In this document: positions 1-5,056 of the stretch, in pieces
Position numbering within the stretch: position 1 is the stretch's first letter
Layout of the letters: each line of letters begins with the position of its first letter
Source of the DNA: Bacteroidales bacterium
GTDB lineage: Bacteria; Bacteroidota; Bacteroidia; Bacteroidales; JAOZVK01
Direction of reading: 5' to 3'
Assembly (NCBI GenBank): GCA_029938185.1
Contig: JAOZVK010000417.1
Coordinates: forward strand, 1-5,323
Length of the DNA stretch: 5,323 nt
Translations under genes and position numbers: made by a program
Notes under the pieces: model-generated
What the model was told of the DNA's origin: nothing
What the model saw: only the letters and a program-made list of their open reading frames with translations
Database searches by the model: none

Positions 1-11
1 CGTATTGTTGT

Positions 12-290
12 TTAAAAATATACAACCACATTAGATACTGCTCCTGAATCGCTGAATAAGTTGATTTCCACCTGTTTTTTATCAAAAAAGACAATGTTTT
101 TCCAACAGCTTCTGTATACCACAATTGCGCTATGCCAGCCTTGTTCGATTTCGCCACATTCTATTATCCCTTTTTCAATAATTAAATATGTATTTTTCCA
201 ACGATTTTTTATTCTGAAATAAGATGTTCCACTAACAGGTTCAAATACCCACTTTGCACTATGCCAACCTTGTTTAATAATGATTTGCCG
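12..290 (-). pseudogene. Remnant of a ricin/beta-trefoil-like repeat protein
   Basis: Read on the minus strand, this stretch gives two copies of a repeat with the pattern Q-G-W-H-S-A-x-W followed by I-K-N-R-W-K-(N/S)-T-Y. This resembles the repeats of bacterial ricin-type (RICIN, carbohydrate-binding beta-trefoil) domains. The repeat is also visible in the DNA: 127-145 and 256-274 match at 17 of 19 bases, with a period of 129 bp (43 codons). The first unit reads cleanly through EPVSGTSYFRIKNRWKNTY. In the second unit the match changes frame at 122-125, where four bases (ATTG on the minus strand) stand in place of one codon; removing one T restores GWHSAMW and the exact 22-residue spacing to NRW. 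There is no start codon, and a TAG lies directly upstream at 291-293. I read it as the decayed C-terminal end of a secreted or surface protein that bound glycans. The RICIN assignment is from pattern memory. Confidence 0.6.
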
Positions 291-430
291 CTATATCAAC
301 GACTTATAAAAAAGGACAAATAAGTTAAATGATTTAAATCTAATAACCAATGATTTAGAATTATTTGTAAGACAAAATATAATGAAATTTTGGTTACGGT
401 GTTTTAAAAAACGTGTAATACTGTAACGAC

Positions 431-935
431 TCAAACTCTGATACATAAGTTGTTTTTAATTGATTTTGACGCAACATTTAAGTAACCATCGGAAGATATT
501 ACTGTTTTTTTATTATTGTTTTTTGTGGGTTTATATTTTTTTAATGCTTGTTTACCTAAATTAATAAAATCAGAAACACCTTTGTATCCTACACTTTCAT
601 GAATTTTTTTCCCGTTACCATTGATGAAATATATTGTAGAATAAGCTCTTAAACCATATTTTGCACTTAATTTTGGTCCAATGCCTTTTTCCATATCTAT
701 TTTTACACATACAAAATTTTTATTGAAAAAAGTTCCGACTTCCGCATTTTTAAATGTGTTTTAAGCCATAGACTTGCATGGACTACACCAACTTGCCATT
801 GGCATCATCATTTTATTCTCTTGCTTTGCTTGTTTTTTGTTCATACCACAGTTTGTTATTAAATTCTATTCCTTGTCCGAATACTGTTGTTGCTAACAGA
901 ATAGACATAATTGTTAATTTGATAGATTTATTTAT
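431..935 (-). pseudogene. Broken secreted thioredoxin-fold protein
   Basis: Across two frames this reads as a secreted thioredoxin-like protein. It has a hydrophobic signal segment (SILLATTVFGQ) at about 908-873, a short helix (KQAKQENK), the redox motif W-C-S-P-C-K (CxxC at 776-787), then NTFKNAEVGTFFNK, VKIDMEKGIGPKLSAKYGL and YFINGNGKK, the typical second half of the fold. It is broken in several ways. A frameshift lies in the T6 run at 833-838 (five or eight bases would restore the frame), and a TAA stands at 761-763 where the family usually has a sense codon. The near-invariant cis-proline is serine (AYST instead of AYPT). An ATG exists at 908-906, but the lysine-containing segment before it (NKSIKLTI) suggests the original start was near 935, where ATA now stands. 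The longest intact piece, from the ATG at 694, lacks the CxxC and should be inactive as an oxidoreductase. The tail contains DGYLNVASKS, reminiscent of the start of a bacterial SH3 domain. Sequencing errors could explain the frameshift, but less easily the other changes. Confidence 0.75.
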
Positions 936-1072
936 AAAAATATTAATACAATTATTGATAAAATTGGAATCAAGTGGTATACTGATAATATAAATAAGAT
1001 TCCTTGTTCAATATTCGAAATTTTATAAAAAAAAGTCAAGCAATATTTGAAAAATGCCACATAACACAGACT

Positions 1073-1579
1073 TTATATCTTTGACAACGAAATGTTATTT
1101 ACAGCCCAATTAACAGTTTCGCTAAATGTTATAAAATCAATACTATGTTCTAACCAGTTACAAGTTATTATTTTTTGTACAGTATCTTTATTATTGTTTT
1201 TTTCTAAGAAATTTAGATTTTTTACAGGATTAATAATTGGGTCTTTTGCACCTAAAACAATATAACGTGCTTTACAGTTATCTTCTTTTAATTGAGGTAT
1301 ATGTAATTCTATACTTTTAAAAATTAGTGCGGGGTTAAATAATAAACATTTAATTCCTAATTGTTTGGATAAATAATATCCAAGTAAGCCTCCAAGTGAA
1401 CTTCCTACAATAAATTCAATTTTGTTTTTAGTAGCATATTCATAGAGCAAATTGTATGCATGATATTGGTTTCTATAATCAATATGCAATGCATGTACAA
1501 TTAAGCCAGCTTGTTCTAATATCTTTAGTTTTTTGGGACGTGGAAAACTATCTAAACCATGTATATATAGTGTTTTCAA
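1073..1579 (-). CDS. YqiA/UPF0227-like alpha/beta hydrolase (putative esterase)
   Basis: This is a 168-residue alpha/beta-hydrolase of the small YqiA/YcfP (UPF0227) type, probably a cytoplasmic esterase of unknown natural substrate. The family hallmarks are in order: the oxyanion-hole start L-Y-I-H-G-L-D-S (residues 4-11), the nucleophile elbow G-S-S-L-G-G (Ser61), the acid in L-G-A-K-D-P (Asp113), and the histidine in W-L-E-H-S-I-D-F (His145), giving a complete Ser-Asp-His triad. Length is near the family norm of about 160-190 residues. No signal peptide is present. The start codon is TTG at 1579-1577. It is preferred because the protein then begins MKTLYIHG as relatives do, and no ATG occurs between it and the upstream in-frame stop. 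No Shine-Dalgarno sequence is seen. The gene stands alone: the gdhA terminator lies upstream, and decayed genes begin about 140 bp downstream. An 18-bp palindrome sits 31 bp before the start. Confidence 0.85.
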   Translation of the reverse strand: MKTLYIHGLDSFPRPKKLKILEQAGLIVHALHIDYRNQYHAYNLLYEYATKNKIEFIVGSSLGGLLGYYLSKQLGIKCLLFNPALIFKSIELHIPQLKEDNCKARYIVLGAKDPIINPVKNLNFLEKNNNKDTVQKIITCNWLEHSIDFITFSETVNWAVNNISLSKI

Positions 1580-1609
1580 ATCAAAAATAAAATAGTTTTT
1601 ATTAAAAAT

Positions 1610-1627
1610 TTATGAAATGTTTCATAA
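1610..1627. promoter_or_regulatory. 18-bp palindrome upstream of the hydrolase gene, possible operator
   Basis: The sequence TTATGAAATGTTTCATAA has perfect 8-bp arms around a 2-bp centre. It ends 31 bp before the TTG start of the hydrolase gene, a position that would suit a dimeric repressor or activator. The arms are too short and AT-rich for a good terminator, and no T-run follows. No specific regulator can be named, and palindromes of this size can arise by chance in AT-rich DNA. Confidence 0.35.
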
Positions 1628-1704
1628 GTGTAAAATTTAAGGCATTTTGAAATTTTAAAACCAGTGCGAAAATTTGTACTTGCAAAACACACCAGATTTA
1701 TTAA

Positions 1705-1730
1705 AACCCCACAATAATAATTGTGGGGTT
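1705..1730 (-). terminator. Rho-independent terminator of gdhA
   Basis: A perfect 11-bp inverted repeat (AACCCCACAAT / ATTGTGGGGTT) surrounds a 4-base loop. On the minus strand it is followed by TTTTAATAAAT (the last two stem T residues run into two more). The CCCC/GGGG core stands out against the AT-rich surroundings. It lies 113 bp past the gdhA stop codon, so the gdhA mRNA would carry a 3' untranslated stretch of about that length. It would also insulate the downstream hydrolase gene from gdhA transcription. The T-run is modest, so termination strength is uncertain. Confidence 0.75.
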
Positions 1731-1824
1731 ATCAAAGTCATTTCTCTACAATTTTAACTATTCTAATTAAGCTCACACCTAATTTGTGTATATGTAGAAT
1801 GTTAATAGAATGTGCGTAAGCAAC

Positions 1825-1851
1825 ATTAAATAGGTCGAAGACCTTAAACTA
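1825..1851 (+). repeat. 27-bp direct repeat, copy 1 (over the gdhA stop codon)
   Basis: This stretch matches 3583-3609 at 23 of 27 positions, in the same orientation. All four differences are transitions. The shared core is GTCxAAGACCTTAAA. In this copy the centre is a small inverted repeat, GGTC-GAA-GACC. It spans the gdhA stop codon (1844-1846) and the first bases after it. Its function is unknown; it could be a dispersed genomic repeat. Confidence 0.55.
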
Positions 1852-3184
1852 CACCTTGAGCTAACATTGAATCGGCTATTTTAACAAATCCTGCAATATT
1901 TGCTCCTTTTACATAATCAACAGTTTCATCTTCTTCTGTTCCATATTTTACACAAGCTTCGTGTATGTCTTTCATAATTCTATGAAGATAGTTATCCACT
2001 TCTTCCGAAGACCAATTGATTCTCATTGAGTTTTGAGTCATTTCAAGACCTGAAACAGCTACCCCACCTGCATTTGATGCTTTACCTGGACCATAAAGTA
2101 TTTTTTCTTTTTGGAAAACTTCAATTGCTTCGGGTGAACAAGGCATATTAGCTCCTTCGGTAACACAAATAACACTGTTTTTAACAAGATTTAAAGCATC
2201 TTCTTCTTCAAGTTCATTTTGAGTTGCACAAGGTAAAGCGATATCAACATCAACTTCCCAAGGGCGTTTTCCTGCAAAAAACTCTACATCAAACTCTTCG
2301 GCATATGGTTCAACAATATCATTGTTTGTTGCACGAAGTTCTAACATATATTCTATCTTATCACCAGAAATTCCATCAGGGTCATAAACATAACCATCAG
2401 GACCAGATATAGTAACAACTTTGCCACCAAGTTCGTTTACTTTAAGTGCAGCTCCCCAAGCTACATTACCAAAACCGGATATTGCTACTCTTTTACCTTC
2501 AAATGATTCGCCTTTGGTATTAAGCATCTCTTTTGCAAAATAAACTGTTCCAAAACCAGTAGCTTCGGGACGCATGAGGCTCCCCCCCCACTCTATTCCT
2601 TTTCCTGTTAGAACTCCTGTAAATTCATTTTTCAATCTTTTATATTGTCCAAACAAATATCCTATTTCGCGACCACCTACACCAATATCACCAGCTGGGA
2701 CATCAGTATTTGCTCCAATATGGCGGAATAATTCTGTCATAAAACTTTGGCAAAATTTCATAATTTCATTATCTGATTTTCCTTTTGGATTAAAATCGGA
2801 ACCACCTTTACCACCTCCCATAGGAAGTGTAGTTAAACTGTTTTTTAGAATTTGTTCGAATCCTAAAAACTTTAAGATACTAAGAGTTACACTTGGGTGA
2901 AATCTTAAACCTCCTTTATATGGACCTATTGCGCTATTAAACTCAATTCGATACCCTTTGTTAATCTGAACTTCTCCTTCATCGTCTACCCAAGGTACTC
3001 TAAACATAATAACTCTTTCGGGTTCTACTAAACGTTCAAGTATTTTTGCATGTTTATACTTTGGATTTTCTTCAATAAAAGGGATTAATTTTTCAACTAC
3101 TTCTCTAACTGCTTGATGAAATTCGGTTTCTCCTGAATTTCTGGCAATTACACCATTCATGAATTCATTAATAATTTCTTCCAT
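1844..3184 (-). CDS. gdhA: Glutamate dehydrogenase (hexameric, about 50 kDa type)
   Basis: This 446-residue enzyme interconverts glutamate and 2-oxoglutarate plus ammonium using a nicotinamide cofactor, linking nitrogen assimilation or amino-acid catabolism to the TCA cycle in the cytoplasm. It matches the bacterial hexameric family from end to end. Recognisable parts are Y-K-G-G-L-R-F-H-P (residues 89-97), the active-site loop P-M-G-G-G-K-G-G-S-D-F with catalytic Lys126, D-V-P-A-G-D-I-G-V-G-G-R with Asp166, P-E-A-T-G-F-G (206-212), the Rossmann segment S-G-F-G-N-V-A-W-G (236-244), A-L-P-C-A-T-Q-N-E (316-324), E-G-A-N-M-P (343-348) and the C-terminal G-A-N-I-A-G-F-V-K-I-A-D. Length equals that of E. 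coli GdhA (447). Cofactor-site residues (Phe238, and SGPDG at 260-264) resemble the NAD-dependent clostridial enzyme rather than E. coli, so NAD use is possible even though automatic annotation may say NADP. The ATG start has no Shine-Dalgarno, but a TAnnTTTG promoter element lies upstream. The gene is monocistronic, with a terminator at 1705-1730. A run of eight G (2582-2589 on the opposite strand as C) encodes the conserved Gly-Gly of WGGS and is in frame. Confidence 0.97.
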   Translation of the reverse strand: MEEIINEFMNGVIARNSGETEFHQAVREVVEKLIPFIEENPKYKHAKILERLVEPERVIMFRVPWVDDEGEVQINKGYRIEFNSAIGPYKGGLRFHPSVTLSILKFLGFEQILKNSLTTLPMGGGKGGSDFNPKGKSDNEIMKFCQSFMTELFRHIGANTDVPAGDIGVGGREIGYLFGQYKRLKNEFTGVLTGKGIEWGGSLMRPEATGFGTVYFAKEMLNTKGESFEGKRVAISGFGNVAWGAALKVNELGGKVVTISGPDGYVYDPDGISGDKIEYMLELRATNNDIVEPYAEEFDVEFFAGKRPWEVDVDIALPCATQNELEEEDALNLVKNSVICVTEGANMPCSPEAIEVFQKEKILYGPGKASNAGGVAVSGLEMTQNSMRINWSSEEVDNYLHRIMKDIHEACVKYGTEEDETVDYVKGANIAGFVKIADSMLAQGVV

Positions 3185-3235
3185 AGTATTATATATTTTA
3201 TAATTGTTTGTTAAATCTATCTACTAAAATTTATA

Positions 3236-3243
3236 CAAATATA
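3236..3243 (-). promoter_or_regulatory. gdhA: Candidate Bacteroidota -7 promoter element for gdhA
   Basis: On the minus strand, TATATTTG fits the Bacteroidota -7 consensus TAnnTTTG exactly. It lies about 50 bp upstream of the gdhA ATG, implying a 5' leader of roughly 45 bases. No clear TTTG element is seen at the -33 spacing, which weakens the call. Such short AT-rich motifs also occur by chance. Confidence 0.4.
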
Positions 3244-3323
3244 AATAAAATGTATTGTATAAAATAAGATTTTTATCATTTTTTTAAAAAGATTTAATTT
3301 AGTTTTTATATCTGTGTATCAGC

Positions 3324-3346
3324 TATATAAGGCTGGTGCTTATATA
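3324..3346. repeat. 8-bp inverted repeat with a GC-richer loop
   Basis: TATATAAG and CTTATATA form a perfect 8-bp stem around the 7-base loop GCTGGTG. It is the most GC-rich spot in an otherwise very AT-rich intergenic region. No T-run follows on either strand that would make it a convincing terminator. Its role is unknown. Confidence 0.35.
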
Positions 3347-3582
3347 TAATTTTATAAATTCTGATAAAAATCAGTAATTTTGGCTTTATTTTGGATAGTA
3401 AAGGTGTGAAAAAGTATAGCTTTTAGAATTTATTTACATTAAAATGTTTTATTTTCGATTTGTAAATGAGTTTTCTAAAACTTCTAAAATAACATATAAG
3501 TACTGTTAAAAAAGTTTTTATTTATTTTGTATAAAATTTATTTTTTGAATTAATAATTAGTTATACACCAAACAAATACATT

Positions 3583-3609
3583 ACTAAATAAGTCAAAGAC
3601 CTTAAATTA
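3583..3609 (+). repeat. 27-bp direct repeat, copy 2 (just before the CAP gene)
   Basis: This is the second copy of the repeat at 1825-1851, matching 23 of 27 positions in the same orientation. It ends 7 bp before the ATG of the CAP gene, so it would be within the mRNA leader or initiation region. Here the central inverted repeat is reduced to GTC-AAA-GAC. It is not a Shine-Dalgarno sequence. With copy 1 it brackets gdhA and the intergenic region, about 1.8 kb. Confidence 0.55.
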
Positions 3610-3616
3610 TTAAAAT

Positions 3617-4870
3617 ATGCAAATTAGTAAATTTAATTTAAAAGGATATGTATTGCTTATTTTTCTAATTTTTACGTATTTTAATTCAATTAGTCAGAAT
3701 AAGAGAATTGTTGATTTATATAAAAGAGGGCAATACGAAAGATGTTTGCATAAATGCAATAGACAATTACGTAAAAAAAACAACAAATCTATTGCAAATA
3801 TCTATAAATCATTTAGTTATTATGAAATATCAAAAGACAAAAAATTAAATAAGAAGTTTAAAAATTCTGTATATAGATCAATTAAAGCACTCTCTAAACT
3901 ATACTCAAACAAAAAAGCCATTTTCTTTATTGAAAAATATAGTTATAGAATATCTGAGATTAGAATTGAAGCAGAAAATCAAGCAGAAACATTAAAGACT
4001 AAAGCTTTTTACCAGAAAGCAATACGAATATATAGATTGTTAGCAAAAATTAATTCTAAAAAAACAAATATATATTATTATGATATAGCATTGTGCCAGT
4101 TAGAAATTGATAGGGAAAACGAAATACATAATACGTTTAAGTTTATCCTAAGTAATATAAAGAAAAAACATACTCCCAAAAAAAAAACAGATTCTATTCA
4201 AGATATTAATATGATTTCGAAAATTACAAAAAAACTAATTGAACTAAATCAACATGAAGCTGCATTAAAAGCAATAAATCATAATAAAACAATTTTTCCA
4301 AACAATAGAAATCTAAGAAAAATAAATTCGGCATTGCTTTTAGAATATTTTATTATATACTCAAAAAAAAAATATTGTGATATAGAAAAATTATATCAAA
4401 TGCTTTTAAATTTCAGATTGGAATATAGTGAAAGCTCAAAGTACAAAGCAGTTGTAAAAAAAATTGAAAAAATACATTGGCAAATTAAAATGATAAATAT
4501 TGTAAACAAACAAAGAGCAAAAGGATATAATGATGGCACTACTATAATATCCCCCTCGCCTCCGCTAATATGGAAAAATAATTTAGCAAAAGCTGCCGAA
4601 TTACATGCCAAAGATATGAATCATAATGATTTTTGTAGACATCATGGTTCAGGTGGGAGTACATTATCAAAAAGAATAAAATCAACTGGTTATAAATGGT
4701 TTGGAATTGCTGAAAATCTTGCAAAAGGAGACAATTCTGTTGAGGAGGCTATTAAAAAATGGATGGAAAACAAACAATTCCGTAAAAATTTGATGCATCG
4801 CAGGTTTAGGGATTTTGGTGCAGGAAAGGAGGGGGTAAGTTGGGTTCAGAATTTTGGATATGGGTATTAA
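3617..4870 (+). CDS. Secreted TPR-like/CAP (SCP, PR-1-like) domain protein
   Basis: This 417-residue protein starts with a signal peptide: a charged start, a hydrophobic core at about residues 10-22, and likely cleavage after Ser-Ile-Ser-Gln (24-27). It is therefore exported, to the periplasm or cell surface. Residues about 28-290 are lysine-rich and helical with TPR-like stretches, for example 31-70 (LYKRGQYERCLHKCNRQL), 130-164 and 203-245. Residues about 293-414 form a CAP/SCP domain of the bacterial YkwD type: WKNNLAKAAELHAKDM (319-334), F-C-R-H-H-G-S-G-G-S-T (339-349), A-E-N-L (365-368), KKWMENKQFRKNLM (380-393) and WVQNFG (409-414). The conserved His342 and Glu366 are present, but the second CAP histidine (usually P-G-H-R) is Phe388. 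The biochemical role of bacterial CAP proteins is mostly unknown, so no activity is assigned. The gene contains two A10 runs (4178-4187, 4363-4372) and an A8 run (3773-3780), all before the CAP domain. The ATG has no Shine-Dalgarno, as is usual for Bacteroidota. The gene is monocistronic. Confidence 0.88.
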   Translation: MQISKFNLKGYVLLIFLIFTYFNSISQNKRIVDLYKRGQYERCLHKCNRQLRKKNNKSIANIYKSFSYYEISKDKKLNKKFKNSVYRSIKALSKLYSNKKAIFFIEKYSYRISEIRIEAENQAETLKTKAFYQKAIRIYRLLAKINSKKTNIYYYDIALCQLEIDRENEIHNTFKFILSNIKKKHTPKKKTDSIQDINMISKITKKLIELNQHEAALKAINHNKTIFPNNRNLRKINSALLLEYFIIYSKKKYCDIEKLYQMLLNFRLEYSESSKYKAVVKKIEKIHWQIKMINIVNKQRAKGYNDGTTIISPSPPLIWKNNLAKAAELHAKDMNHNDFCRHHGSGGSTLSKRIKSTGYKWFGIAENLAKGDNSVEEAIKKWMENKQFRKNLMHRRFRDFGAGKEGVSWVQNFGYGY

Positions 4871-4872
4871 CA

Positions 4873-4908
4873 ATATACAATTTTTTTCATGCCAAACAAA
4901 TTGTATAT
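4873..4908 (+). terminator. Hairpin just after the CAP gene, possible terminator
   Basis: ATATACAATTT and AAATTGTATAT form a perfect 11-bp stem around a 14-base loop, beginning 3 bp after the CAP stop codon. The stem is nearly all A-T, and no T-run follows on the plus strand. It may therefore act as a weak terminator or an mRNA 3'-end stabiliser rather than a classical intrinsic terminator. Confidence 0.4.
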
Positions 4909-4970
4909 GTCTTAAAATGATAATTTATTAATTGATTATTAAGTCGTTATATAAAATCAAAAAATTTAAT

Positions 4971-4988
4971 AATACTCTTTAAAGTATT
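4971..4988. terminator. Weak inverted repeat between converging genes
   Basis: AATACT and AGTATT form a 6-bp stem around CTTTAA in the convergent region between the CAP gene and the minus-strand partial gene. It could help end transcription from either side. It is short, AT-rich and without a T-run, so chance is a fair alternative. The rest of 4909-5056 shows nothing recognisable. Confidence 0.2.
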
Positions 4989-5056
4989 GTATAAATAATT
5001 GATATGTAATAGGAATATACTTAGCCATTTTACAAATTATAAATGCATCATAGTTA

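Larger units (their letters stand above)
3185..3616. other. Divergent intergenic region between gdhA and the CAP gene
   Basis: These 432 bp contain no credible gene on either strand. The gdhA promoter candidate lies near the left end and the second copy of the 27-bp repeat at the right end, just before the CAP start. Two small hairpins lie in the middle: 3324-3346, and CTGAT-AAAA-ATCAG at 3361-3374. A plus-strand TAATTTTG (3375-3382) fits the TAnnTTTG consensus, but it lies about 235 bp before the CAP gene and lacks a -33 partner. The region is long enough to carry a small RNA or regulator sites, but nothing identifies one. Confidence 0.6.

Noticed and set aside
393..427. Inverted repeat GTTACGGT / ACTGTAAC as a terminator of the thioredoxin gene
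   Set aside because: On the minus strand, where the gene is read, the stem has two C-A mismatches and no T-run follows; it pairs better on the plus strand, where no gene lies upstream.
778..993. Plus-strand open frame of 71 codons
   Set aside because: It is antisense to the thioredoxin pseudogene, whose motifs (signal segment, WCSPCK) explain the sequence; the product has no recognisable features.
1009..1055. Short direct repeat CAATATT(C/T)GAAA between the hydrolase gene and the pseudogene
   Set aside because: About 12 bases of A/T-rich sequence, expected by chance; no target-site or array structure around it.
1745..1798. TCTACA / TGTAGA inverted repeat in the gdhA 3' leader to the terminator
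   Set aside because: Only 6 bp with a 42-base interior; too weak to call a structure.
2574..2900. Plus-strand open frame of 108 codons (and a smaller one at 2224-2412)
   Set aside because: Both are shadows of gdhA, which is full-length and strongly conserved on the other strand; the products are proline- or histidine-rich without a known pattern.
3520..3540. Possible CAP-gene promoter around TTATTTTGTATAA
   Set aside because: It differs from TAnnTTTG at a key position and has no -33 partner; in DNA this AT-rich the match is not informative.
4396..4873. Three minus-strand open frames opposite the CAP domain
   Set aside because: They overlap the conserved CAP motifs on the plus strand and have no start context or recognisable domains.
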